From positions 23,988,895 to 24,052,894 of the forward strand of contig NC_079224.1 of assembly GCF_029633865.1 (NCBI RefSeq): a stretch of 64,000 bases of DNA, in the 5' to 3' direction. This document shows, piece after piece, positions 10,030 through 24,049 of the stretch (the stretch's first letter is position 1; each line of letters begins with the position of its first letter). The stretch is from Lampris incognitus (Eukaryota; Chordata; Actinopteri; Lampriformes; Lampridae). The notes beneath the pieces were generated by a model. It did no database searches. It saw nothing but the letters and a program-made list of their open reading frames with translations, and had not been told where the DNA came from. Made by a program: the position numbers and the translations under genes.

Positions 10030-13000
10030 TTTGTTTGAATTACATTAACCACAATCTTAACAGTTTTGTGAGAACAAGCTACATATCCTGGGTCTGTGTT
10101 GTTCCACGTTTTTGATGAATCTTTATATGTGCAGGAATGGCCCACAGTCTCTCCTCGCAGCGTGGGTTCCCACTGCCTCACACCAAGGTTGAATCAGACA
10201 CACACTCACACACCGTCTTCTTGGCAGACAACTTGTGATTTGCCTCCAAATTAATCGTCATCCCAAGGTTTCGGAGAGGACTCTTGCATTACAGCCACAC
10301 CATGATACAATTGTGTGTCTTGCCGTGGGCCTAATTCCGTATTCTGACTATTTCCTTCTGGCTGCTTGTCTTTGCTGCTGCCAGCTGGGTCAACCGGGGA
10401 GCAGGCAGACTGGGAATGGATGGATATATGATTGGATGGATGGATGGAGAGAAATGTAAAGTGCTTTTCTAATGAAGAGATTCAAGGCCCCATTCTCCAT
10501 CAGGGTTGGGGTCAACTTGCTTTCAATTCAAGTAATTTCAGGAAGTTGCCCAGCGCCTACCTCGAATTAGCATTTTGCCCGGCTTTATTAATTCTGTAAC
10601 TGCCATTCCTGGATTAGTTCTTGGGCAATGTCAGGAAGGAGAGGGATTATCAAAATTAAATTCAACAAGGATAAAAACTTCTTGACCAGTTAAGTTTTAA
10701 ATGTTAAACCAGCCATGGCTAACTCATGTTGGTTTGTCCAACCAATTACTTTTAAAATGTCTCGACTTGAACTCGGAGAAAAGCAGTAGGTGCACACAGT
10801 AGGTCAGTGTGGCAACACAGGTACCGATGTCAGTTCAGGGGCCTTGATATAAGCATGAAAAATCGTACCTTGTCCTCAATTCCAACCTTTGACAGCATTT
10901 TAAATTTGTATTGCATTTGGCAGAGGTATTCAGATGTCGAGAAGAAAGTGATTAGTTTAAGTGAATGCCGGGGAGATTTGCTGTTCAAGACACAGGATTA
11001 CTCAGCAAACATAATAAAGTAAAAACAATTAGGTAATTAATTATCAAGTGCTGTTTATGGTGAGATGTCATCAGGTGCGAAGGCTCCAAGACATGTGAAT
11101 AAATATACATGTACGATTGGCCAGGTTATTAAAAACAGTTAGCTGGCTAACAGCATAATCCGGCTTCATGAAATGGCCTTCCCCCTCCAGTTAGGGAGGA
11201 TTGTTTTCACATTGCAAGGCTGTAAGTTTTGATTAACCAAAAGTGTATGTCCCTCGCTCAGGTCCGGGATGACTGGAATTTCTCCTTTTATTAAAGACTA
11301 AACTTTTGATACTGGTGTTCAAGCTTTACTTCGTAGCATCTGCTTCAGTAAACAAAACAGGACATTGTGAAGTGGATTTCAGCTACAGAAAGAAAATCTT
11401 TTCAGGGTCGTCCGGGTTGTGTAGCAGTCTATTCCATTGCCTACCAACACGGGGATCGCCAGTTCGAATCCCTGTGTTTTCCTCCAGCTTGGTCAGGTGT
11501 CCCTACAGACACAATTGGCCATATCTGTGGGTGGGAAGCCGGATGTGGGTACGTGTCCTGGCTGCTGCACTAGCACCTCCTCTGGTCGGTCGGGGCGCCT
11601 GTTCAGGGGGGAGGGAGGGGGAATAGCATGATCCTCCCACGCGCTATGTCCCCCTGGTGAAACTCCTCACTGTCAGGTGAAAAAAGGTGGTTGGTGACTC
11701 CACATGTATCGGAGGAGGCATGTGGTAGTCTGCAGCCCTCCCTGGATCGGCAGAGGGGGTGGAGCAGCAACCGGGACGGCTCGGAAGAGTGGGGTAATTG
11801 GCCAGATACAATTGAGGAGAAAAGGGGGGCGGGGTACAAAAAACAAAACAAAACAGGACCTTGTGAAGTAGAGTTCCGCTTCAGAAAGAAAATCTTCATT
11901 AATATGAGAACATTTTGGCCTTTTGTCTTAGGAATGTTGTATTTTTAAACTTGTTGATATTGATTTCTAAATATCAATGTTGTCGATACTAATGTAAAAT
12001 GTATCGCCATCAGGTATTGTTAACACCACCCTAAGTAGTTGGACATAATGGCGTAATGTGTCGCAGGAACTAGGTAAATGGAACTGTAGTTTATAAATCT
12101 GGCCCCCCTTGGGACAACTAGAGTGGACCACCTCCTCAACCTCTCTGCCCTCTAGCTACTAGAAATGTGTTTCTCCCCAAATTAGCCGTCTTGTTTATTT
12201 GGCAAGGCAGTGTTGTGCCCTGATAAGGCAGGTTAATCCTTATCCGTATCGGCGTGATATTTGGCTCCGGACAGAATAAACATGATGATACAGTAAGCTC
12301 TCTGGCTGTGACGGTGCGAGAGTGACACTATTGAATGTGGAGGGAAGGAAGGATGCAATGTGCTACTCGGAAAGCTAATGCAAGAATGTCCTTTCGAAAT
12401 GTGCGTCCACTGCCACAGCCGGCTGCTCCCAGGGTTGGATTTGAATTTGACTTCAATTGTCATGCCAGGCACTTGCGACCTCAAGGCCACCCTCCTCCCG
12501 CCACACTGCCGAGGGATCCGGTGAGGAATTTGCTCTTGAAAGGACATTGGTCAGGCATTACTGGTCCTAGTGTGCCCACCACATTGAATGCTGCAACATA
12601 CGTATGTGTTTGCCATAATGCGCACAATGTGCTGCAAAAGAGTGTGTCGAGATCCACTTTTTAAGTTTTTTTAAGATCGACTGGACTAAATAATACCCAT
12701 GTTTTATTCCCACATTCTCGGGTATCTACCGTTGGCTTTCTCCTGTTCAAATGTGTGACTCCCAGCAGTTGATGCTGTCACACTATTTGCCTTTTATCTG
12801 AACACCGCGCCAAAGGTTTCTTTGTACTCCGGTTGACACCGGGGAGGGTTCAAAGGGCAACCCCTCCCAAAAGAAACAGCGTTCCTCCGTTGCTCCATTT
12901 TTAGCCTCCCTGAGGGTTGTAACAGGGCCACGAGTCATTTGCTGTCATTCTGCCTGCTGGCATCTGCTACTGTAACTAGCCCGTCACGTCTACCGCCTCG

Positions 13001-13393
13001 AACCCACTCACCATTTTGAACAGCTAATGGAGGGGAGCTCGCTGTGAGGGTGACCACAGGTGTCGGGAGCGGATTTGTTGTGAGAGGTGTGGGTGCAGAT
13101 TGCCAACGGATGTACCGGTGGTGTAGCGTTTGCATCGCGAGTGGCCTTGCCCTGATTTACGACCCCAGTTTGCACTTAGCCCAATGTGAGTGTGACGTGA
13201 GTGTGGTGTCCGCGTGAGTGTGGTGTGCAGTAGCAATGGGGATTAGAGTGCATGGCGGCCTGCTGTAGCGAGATGACAGACGAGCTAATCGAGGCGTTAT
13301 GGGCTCTTTCACACCCCTGGATGTAATTGGAACCCGTGCTGAGAGAAGACTCTGTATCCATAAGTCGCCAGCACTCCCTGTGACACTTGCACA

Positions 13394-13424
<31 letters not shown>

Positions 13425-16400
13425 TTTCACTCCTGCCATTTCCCTCCCTCTTTAGTCTCTGTGGAGGTTTTGACAAATGATGTGTCCCGTGCTAATTAGG
13501 CATGTGTGACAGCAGGTGTCAATTTCCAGGGGTCTCTTCTTCTTTTTTTACCAGCAGAGATGGAGGGGTTTCTTTTTCTTTAAACCACTATTCCACACTT
13601 TCTGTCACCAAGCAACTGATAAACCTCTGACTTGTCATCAAAATGACTCGAAATGCATTAACTAGTACTTATTACATTCATTCAGCTCATCCTGGCTCAA
13701 TAGCTGCTGGCTTCCTTATAAACTCTTGCATATTTAGTCTGTTCACTTTGGAATTAAGGTGATGTTGGAGGAAAAAGAAGAAATAAAAAGCGATGATTCA
13801 ATTTTATTGCTACACAAAAGTGTTTAAACCCCTGGCTGCCAAAAAAATCATAATCCCTCCACAATAAAAGGAATGAAGGGGGGGGGTCCCCCCCACCATT
13901 TTTTACAACCAATTTCATCAGAGTGCGGAGGGATCAGAAGATGAAGTGAAGTCGGTTTAGCCCGAGCTGCCCTTCTTTCACCTCAACCCGTGTTTAAATT
14001 TTCTTGCTTTTTATTTACAGATTTGGTTTCAAGCTCCCTTTATCTTGTTTTGTCATAACACAGCCAGCACCGGGTGAGCAACAGACTATCAGGTCTTCTG
14101 GGAAGAACCCTTTGTGTGGGTCCACCACACTGTTATCCACTCCATTCCTTCCTAGACATTTTCCCTTCACCAATTGCCTCTTTCCCTCTCTGTCTCCCCT
14201 TGCATGTCTTTCCCTCCTCGCTTTCAATTCAATTTGGTATGCGCTGTCGAAATAAATGGTATCTGTACAGTAGTGCTAAGTGTCTTAATACAATTTAGGA
14301 GTAGTGAAGATAGATAGATGTCATGGATAGCCTGTGTGTGGTGAGTGTGTGTTTCACTGTCTCATAATAAAGGTCCTGATTTGTTGCATATTCAGTTCAC
14401 CTTTGCCAGCCCATCGCTGCAGAGCATCTACCAGTAGACCTATGTGTAAATGTCTTTCTGTCACTGTCTCACCATGACACATTCTATCTCTCTCTCTCTC
14501 TCTCTCTCTCACCCTCCCTTCCCTCTCTCCTGCCGGCAATGCCAATCTGCAGACTCCTTCAGGGCAGCTTCTTGATGCACGAGCCGTCTGAGAGGATGCC
14601 ACTCTCTGTAGCAGGGGCTTTGCTTCCCAAATGGATCAGTTGCTAACGCTTCAAGTCAGGCTTAATTGACACAGCTGATTTTTTTTTTATAGATTTATTT
14701 ATTCATTTGTAGATAATACTTGGATTATTTACATTTTACATTGGGCGGAGTTAGGACGATTCCAAATGCCCCTGACTGACAGGGGCCCCGTGTAAATATT
14801 AGAACGTAAGGTTAATCACTTTTTATCCATTGCTGTGATGTCTTCTCATGGGGCTGAAAATCCCTTGCGGCACCCCTGATCCAAAGCAACTTACAAGCAA
14901 TTAGCAGATATATTCATGTGTCAGCCTACAGTCATCTTAGAGCAGTGGTTCCCAACTCTTTTTCCTTGGAGTCCCCCTTCTTGTACCTAAGAAAAGCTCA
15001 CACACACACACACACACCAAAAGAAAGCGATTTATTTCAAATCTTTATTGGCAAAAATCCATCCATCCATCCGCTATCTTAACCGCTTATCCTGCTCTCA
15101 GGGTCACCGGGATGCTTAAAACATTTTTTTCTTTTTAACAACCCAACAGATTAGGCCTATACACACAAATCCTTACCAAAAGAATAATAATGATTCATTA
15201 TCAGCGTAATAAGTGATCAGTCAGCACCTATACATATAACTCTGTCCTACACCTCCCTCAGACCAATTAACTGAAATGGGCAGTTTGTTGCATGTCCACA
15301 TGCACATCATGTGAACACTTGTTTTGACACCGCTATACAGTATGTGTTAATTTGGCGCATCCTGGGGCTTTTTCCTTTGATTAGTTGTTAAATCCCTTGT
15401 TTTTACCCATTATCGCTGCAGCCCTGTCAGTGCAGCATGCAACAAGATTCTCATAGGGCAGATTGTTGGATGAGGGGTAAGAGTCCAGTGGCATAAAAAT
15501 ATCTTGCTCTGTTGTTGTTGAGGCTAGATTGGTAGACATAAGAATGTCTTGTTTCAAGTAGGAGTTGCACGAGTGCATAATTTTACAACTCGAGTACCCC
15601 TTTCCTGGCAAAACTCGAGTAGTCGGGGGAGGGGAGGGGGCGCTGGAGGTGTCTTGCATCAATTAAAAGACTATGCAACTATAATGGGGTTGGTCTCAGT
15701 ACATAAGAGCAAAGCATGAAATTGATGATATGATATAACACTTGGTCTTACCTTACACAAAGGTAGAATATGGATGGATACCGATGATATTTTAATGTTA
15801 TTGTTACCAACATTCTACTGTAGCGAAAAATAGAAAGTTAAGTCAACAAAGTGGGTTGTTTTTTTTTCCACTAAGTGTTCTTATTGTATCTAAATATAGT
15901 GGCTGGTTTGTTTTCTTTTTTTTTTAATTCGGTGAAAGCTTGAAACCTGGTCATCATTAGTAAGCCTAACCGACTCAAAAATGAAATTAGTCATATTTGC
16001 TTACATCTATTTTTTAACATTAAAGCAACATTATGTAAATTTTTATCTTACAAAAACAGCTTAAAAAACGTTTTGATGGTACACTGATTTGTAATAGAGA
16101 GAATGGTGCCTCTTTCATTCCCACTCCATGCCCCAAACGCCTGTTCTTGCACTATGTAAGATATTGAGCAGGTACAATATTGAGCAGGGCATGATCCGCC
16201 CTACTCTGCCTTTTATTGGCTTACCCGGATATTCTTACCCTAACCGATCTCACTCTTCATGCAACCAACCCAACTAACGAAGGCAACGAGTACTAGCCAG
16301 TCTGTCATTACTGGTGTCATCACCAGTAATGACACCATTATGGTAATAAGAGATTCCACATTAGTTGGGCAATGCTACAAATTGGTGTCGGAGTGTTTTG

Positions 16401-17175
16401 TTTGTTATGTTGCAGGGCCTTTCCCGCCTCTCTCCTCAGTGCAGGGATCTGATAGTAAATAAAAAGGACAACAGCCTGTACTGTGGCCTTGGTAAACGGA
16501 CAGCCTGGAGCGATGGATGCTAAACATAACAAGATGAAAAGGGAGGCTGAGAACCCGCAGTAAGAGATGAAAGATGCAGAGATAAGCTGAGCCGTAGAGA
16601 TCGAATGATAGTCACTCGACCCCATCTAGATTTATGGGGGAAAGCCAGTGTGATAATGCTGTCACACTGCGGCATGGTTCTGTTTTGGTCAACGTGGCAC
16701 GAACCTGTCCCTCCAGTTTATCATTAAATCTATTAATAGCTGTCATCTGCCTGTGCCTAATAGAGTGTGGAGTTTTCCCCCTGACTCTTATAGATGCATT
16801 ATTAATTAGAGAGGGGGGGTTGGGATGGGAGGCTGTGTGTGTGGTATATCTAGATTATAGTTGTCAATTCTTGGTTGTTACGTAAACACCGTTTGCTGTT
16901 TACGTAAGAATATGGTGGCTAAAGGAACCAGTGCAAAAATGAGAAAAACGAGCTTGTTATTCTGAATCCGTAGCACACAGTAAAACCATCTGTCTCTGGC
17001 CCAGCATCTCAGGGAAGCCTGCTTATCTGTCTCTGGGCCTCTCGCATTGCCCTCCAACAGAAGACTTCATCACTGTGTTGGAGAGTGGGCTCTTTGCATC
17101 ATTTCTCACCTTGAAGGTCTTAACAAAGGACGCAAGTGGCTGTTATCTTAACATAAGTTACCTAGCTCACTCGCG

Positions 17176-17246
<71 letters not shown>

Positions 17247-20200
17247 CCCCCCCCGTCTCTCTCTCAACCCCTTTTAAAGAGCAAATTCCTCTGAAAAGGT
17301 TGGCTAATTCCCTCTGCTTAGTAAGTGACACGTTGGTGTCAAGACAATATCTACTTCAATCAATCCCCACCTGACGCACATGCATACACAAAGACGCAGA
17401 CATACACACACCTTGTCAGACCTGCCCTCACTTAACCAGGCAGGGGAATGATGGGATCTGCAGATGTGTAAATTGCTCCATAATCTGATCTGACTGGCTG
17501 TTTTTCTGATGAACCAGACACATTATGATCCCTTCCCTTTTTCTTTTTTCTTTCTTTCCCCCTTGACAATATTGTCTCACATATCAGACGCTGCCACAGG
17601 CTTCGATCGCCTGTAGAAATATTAGGGTGGCAAATGGGAGGCTGAGCAATGTCGGTTAGCATCTTCATCCATCTGGGATTGTTGTTCTGAGTGGCGATAC
17701 ATGTCCTGCATTTAAGACTGTGAATTATTGATGGAGCACATGCATGACTCGTACCACAGGCAGGTTTTAAGTTTAGTCTGTCCTACAGTTTTATTCGAAC
17801 AGCTTGGATTTCATCCATAGTTCATGAACCCCAGAGAGCAAAAATACCCCATTCTGAGCATAAGCCTGCGTCCTCCTTCTCTGCTCTCAAAAAAGAAGAG
17901 GTCATTTCTGATGGATTCTGGTGCTAACATCTTCCCCTATAATGACCCTCAATGGAATAATGATGGTCATATGACCCATACCCTTAAACCACTTAAAACC
18001 TTCTGCACGCTGTTGTCTGTCGCCACTGACAAGGGAGTGTTTTGTCTCCTCCTCATGGAAGTGGAACACTTTGTCTGGGTTCACTGACAAAGCAGACTTG
18101 TTTTCTACAATGTACTGTGGTGGACGAGGAGGGGGGGGGGGAAGCAGACTTTACAAGATAGGTGACCTTTTATGTGGCGTGTTTCTCCTGAATTAGGCCT
18201 CCCGGAGGCCAGGGTGCTTGTCTTTTCACCACCGACATTGTGAGCTGAAATATGGTGCCCATCCTTAGCAGCAAAACCTCTCCATCCATCTTTACCCCTG
18301 AGTGCTGTGTGTGCCCTTCCGTCAGATTAAGAGGAAAGCTGTAAAAGTTACAAAAAAACAACAACGGAAAGTCGTCGCTCCTTAATGCATGAGGGCAAAG
18401 GACCTATGATAAACAAATGTGCTTCATTTAGTTGAATCTTTAAAGCACAGTTTGTTCCAGATAGGGTTGTGATCTTGATACACAATACTCATTCTCACGT
18501 CGGTCATCAATAGTCACAAAAATGAATAGTTAAACCCAACATTGACACCTTTTTATGATGCATATTACTCTGCTTATCGCAGTATACATTGCTATATTAT
18601 TCATTCTTAAATGGTGTCCCCACCCTGAAATGCTTAATAAATACAGGGGGTGGAGCATCACAACAATGATTGGGTGTTAATGTACATATTTCCCATTATG
18701 GCTGGGCAATAATTCAATAGTACTGGTAATCGTCTCGTATTGGGATGAGGTTCGGGTAATTGCCATATCATGTTACTTAATTTTGTTGTCTAAATTAATG
18801 ATAAAGATAATTTGTTAGCTAAAATTTTTCACAAAATGAGGTCTGAAATATTTGAGGAGGGATTATTTGAAAACTAGTGGTGGTTGTGTATGTAAGTGAT
18901 AAACCTCAGTTGGATTCTTAAATGTGGTATTTTTGCATATGTAAACAAATTCACAATACACACCAATAAGCCAAAACATTAAAACCACTGACAGGTAAGT
19001 GAATAACATTGATTATCTTATTACAATGGTACCTGTCAAGGGTTTGGGATATATTAGGCAGCAAGTGAACAATCAGTTCATGAAGTTGATGTGCTGGAAG
19101 CGGGGAAAAATGGGCAAACATAAGGATCTGAGCGACTATGACAAGGTCCAAATTGTGATGGCTAGATGACAGGGTCAGAGCATCTCCAAAACAGCAGGTC
19201 TTGTGGAGTGTTCCCAGTATGCAGTGATCAGTACCTACCAAAAGTGGTTGAAGGAAGGACAACAGCTGAACCGGCGACAAGGTCATGGGCGTCCAAGACT
19301 CATTGATGTGCATGGGGAGCAAAGGCTAGCCCATCTGGTCAGATCCCACAGAAGAGCTACTGTAGCTCAAATTGCTGATAAAGTTGATGCTAGCTATGAT
19401 AGACGGGTGTAAAGACACATAGTGCATCACAGCTTGCTGCATATGGAGCTGCATAGCCACAGACCGGTCAGAGTGCCCTTGATGACTCCTGTCCAGCGCA
19501 GAAAGCACCTACAGTGGACACGTGAGTGTCAGAACTGGACCATGGAGCAATGGAAGAAGGTCACCGGGTCTGATGGGTCACGTTTTCTTTTACATCATGC
19601 GGACGGCCGGGTGCGTGTGCGTCGTCTGGAGAAGAGATGGCACCAGAATGCACTATGGGAAGAAGGCAAATACACAGAAGCAGTGGGATACTCTGGGCAA
19701 TGTTCTGCTGGGAAACCTTGGGTCCTGGCATTCGTATGTACGTTACTTTGACATGTACCACCTACCTAAACATTGTTGCAGACCAGGTACACCCCTTCAT
19801 GGCAACGGTTTCCCCTGATGGTAGTGGCCTCTTTCAATAGGATAATGCTCCCTGCCACACTGCAAAAATTGTTCAGGAATGTTTTGAGGAACATGACGAA
19901 GTATTCAAGGTGTTGCCTTGGCCTCCAAGTTCGCCAGATCGAACATCTGTAGGCTGTGCTGGAAAAACAAGTCCATTCCACGCAGGCTTAAAGGATCTGC
20001 TGCTAAAGTCTTGGTGCCAGATACGAGAGGACACCTTGAGCTGTCTTTTGGAGTCCATGCCTCAATGGGTCAGAGCTGTTTTGGTGGAACAAGGGGGACC
20101 TACACAATATTAGGCAGGTGGTTTTAATGTTTTGGCTGATCAGTGAGATAGATCTATATAATCGATATTGTAAAATTCCATATGATTATCATGGTAACAA

Positions 20201-20508
20201 TTTCCATATTGCTCAGCACCACGTCCCTCAAGCCTTAGATTGTAAAGTCTGAGCCTCGCCAGCATTCAGCTGTGCTTTGTCACCAGTCTCCTAGCATCTG
20301 CCCAGTTTGTTGAAACCAGTGAAATCTCTCTGACTGTTGTGAACCACAAGCAACACTGTCGGGTCCTGTTTCCTGCAAAGTGTCTCTTACACAGCTCTGC
20401 TCCCCCAGTCCCCTGTACTCCTCTCTCCTCTTCTCGCCCCTGCTCTCCTCTCCTCTTCACTCCCCTCCCCTCCTCTCTTCTCTTGTTCTCGCTCTCTCTC
20501 TGTTCTAT

Positions 20509-20580
<72 letters not shown>

Positions 20581-20829
20581 CTATATCCTCTCTATAACCC
20601 CCCTCTCTCCACACCAGCTGTCTAGAGCTCCGCTGTTGAGGACAGAGTAATGAATGAGATCTTTCATGGAGCATCAATGTCGCAGTTGTGTGTCAAAGCC
20701 AGGAAAAAATGCCTCAAGCTTTAGCCATTAGCCTAAGATCTAAACAGCTCACTCGAATGGTTGCATTTGAACTTATTTTGGATCTTTCATATTTTATGGA
20801 AAATATATAGTGTGCGTGCGTGCGTGTGA

Positions 20830-20891
<62 letters not shown>

Positions 20892-21888
20892 GTTTTCAAC
20901 ATTGCCTTGTTTTTTTTGAGAAAGTGCCATCCATGACCCAACACAAAGCTTTTTTGGGGGAGGGGTTTTTTTGGGGGGGGTTTTCCGCCAACAGTGTGCA
21001 GTTTGTGGATTTGTACGTGTGTGCATCACTTTGTGTCTGTTGTCAATTTGATTTTGTTTTGAAAGGCCTGTTGCTGGGCCGTCCGATGGAAGCTTAGGCC
21101 TAATCACAGCGTCCCGGGATTCGAACCTGCCCAGGGGACCTTTGCTGCACGTGTTCCCCTTCTCTTTTTTCACCTTGTGTTTTCAGTGTAGCTCTCTATT
21201 GTCCTACTGTCAAATAAAGGCTAGCAAGACAAAACAAAAAAACACCTGATGTTAGTGTGCATGCCGTTTGGGATGTAACTGAGCACCTGCACAGTTATTG
21301 GCAAAACGCTGCAAAATGGATCCCTCACAAAAGTGTCTTTTTCCTATTCCTTGCCACTCCTCAAATAACGATTGCAGGGCAAGAAGCTCCACATTTTATC
21401 TCTATGTTCGTTCTCAGCCAAACCTCCCCATCATCCAGATAGTCAGAAGCACATTCCTGCCCCCCCCCCACTGCGATTAGTGATTATCCACTCTCTGCTG
21501 AGCCGATCCAGCGACTGAATTAGAATAATTAGAAATGTGGAGAAAAAGAAAAAAAAACCAACAACCAGCCAGTTGTGCTTATCCAAATGTTGGTGAATGT
21601 GTGCTTATAATTGAGTGCTGCAGTGGTGACATAACTGCTCCCCATGGAAACCTGGCACGGCCCAACAACAGCGTGAATCCGAGTCTATATAGAGAGTACC
21701 GGAGGGAGAAACGGCAGCAGCAGCGCGGGCTAACTCAATTCTTTTACAGCAGCAACCTAGATCTCCTCCCCGTCATCCTTCATTGATTTTGCAATCCAGT
21801 GTCACCCAAGCAGAACCATACAAGTCGTACACCTCAGTCTGCCACTGATAGCCAATCTCTATTATGAGAGAGAGAGAGAAAGAGAGGG

Positions 21889-21944
<56 letters not shown>

Positions 21945-23979
21945 CTGATGGATTTATGAGCTGCTTGGGGGAAAGGATCATCTTCTGCCCCCACTTTTAT
22001 TCTCCCATCAGATCTGATGCGATAGCCATAATACACGACGGCCCGTCACATTTCACAGATCTGGTGGTGAATATGAATGACGATCCAGAGTGGCCACATC
22101 TAATCGGCTGCGAAATTGCTTCGGTAAATATGCTCTGGCAGCCCTCAACCGCCGCCATTCCCTCTTCCTCGCCTCTTTCTCTTTGAATGAATCTCAGAGT
22201 AATAGGCTTGTAGTTGTCACAATGTTTAAGACCTGTGTTGCCTCCACGGTTCATAATTAGCTTTTAATGCATAGAGACGGTCGGGGAGGGAGAGCAGGCG
22301 GAAATGTGGAATGAAAGGGAGGCCTGCTGTGTGGCCATAGTAATTCAGGTTTTTGTTCTCTAATTAAATGACCTCAGAGGGGAGCGCTAAGCTTAAGTGT
22401 GTGTGGCGCCCTCTGATACAGTGGTTTTGTGCCAAGCATGTTCAGTAGTGCAATGAATGAGGCGTCGACTACAAAGCCTCAGAAGCCTTCTCTTTGCCAT
22501 CCTTGCCTCCTTGTCGGTTGTTGGGAAATTTGGCACTGTGCACCGTGCCTTCAACAAGTAGTCTCTGGGCCCCCTTGCACAGTTCGCCTCATTGTAGGCA
22601 AGGGACAGGGTGGCAGTCTTTTCCCTTTCTATTCCACCCTGTTGGAAAAAGAGAGAGACCGATAACCCGCTTCGCAGCCTGGGGCCGAGCAAACGGTGTG
22701 TTGAAATATGTTCACACCAGAACTAGAGGCAAAAGTGGAGGATTTACACTGATGATACTTGGAAATCCCTTCTCGGACCCTAAAGGAGTGGGTTGTACTC
22801 ACAATTGAAACACGGAGGGACAGCTGATTGTCAGTCATGAGGCTTCACTCAGTCTAGTCAGGACTGAGTGAAGTAGGGCTGGGTATTGGCAAGGACCTCA
22901 CGATACGATGCGTATCACGATACATTATGATATGATACATATTGCGATGCATTGCAACACTACACATAATTTACTGAAAATCTGAAAATATAGCTTAAAG
23001 TACAACTTGCTGTATACTACCTGGGTAGTCTAATATTTACATCACATATTTTGCTGAGTGGAAAATTTGAGTTAAAACTATTTAATTCAAAATTTACATC
23101 CCAATTTATTAGAACTCTATTTGCGTTGCACAGTGCACACTGTGTCACTGAACACACTGAACTGAAATGTAGATTCCATATGAAAATAAAGCAGGCATGT
23201 TGAGTATTCTTACTGTCACAGAACACACTGAACTCTACTGCCATGTAGATGCCATAACATCATAAAACAAAGCGCATATTAATTATTCTTAATCGTGTCA
23301 CTGAACACATTGAACTGAAATCCATTTAAAACATGAATAATTTTTTTAATGTATCAATATGAGGGGCTGGAAAATCGATTAAAAAAATATCGCAGTACTC
23401 AGCTGTATTGGGGGGGGGGGGTTGCGTGGCCCTAGAGTGAAGGACAAAAGACTCGAGCCTCATAGCTGACCACAAGGTCTGGTGGCGGAGGGGTCATGGT
23501 GAAGCTGCAGTCTAAGACATATTTAGTGTGTCGTACTTACATTGTCTCAGGCTTTAGCCTGCTTTGCATTCAGACCCTTTGGGTCTCACACCATCCTCTC
23601 CTTTTCTCCCACAGTCCCTGTCACTCTGCGATGTTGTGTACTGTCATAAAAAAACAACAGCAAAAAAAAAAAAAACCCTAAAAAAGACATTTGATACTAG
23701 GCCCTGAAAATCGAACATAGAAACTGTCATTGCCGTTGTTTTTGGCCTCATGTCTGTTTTGGATGCGAGTGCTAGCTGAATGTCTCCATTACCGTGGAGC
23801 GCCATACTGGGCCTGACAGCGGCCACCTGGCTCGACTCGAGCTCAGTGACATTGAGGGAGCACCAGTTGCAGGCGTGAAGAGGTGGTGTGGCTCTCATAG
23901 TAACTAGATCCAGCTTTGATGAGTGGAACATTAACAGCTGCTTGGATGGGTGTAAGAAAGGGGGCAGCGAGAGAGCGCA

Positions 23980-24049
<70 letters not shown>

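Noticed and set aside
11306-11948. ORFs over SINE copies (also near 26500, 28700, 30200, 54200 and 61400)
   Set aside because: They recur in every SINE copy in different frames and reflect the GC-rich SINE body.
13103-13190. Possible SINE head (GGTGGTGTAGCGTTTGCATC)
   Set aside because: Box B is weak and no body or tail could be matched to other copies.
20339-21173. Ser-Leu and Arg-Glu repeat ORFs
   Set aside because: Artefacts of TC and AG microsatellites.
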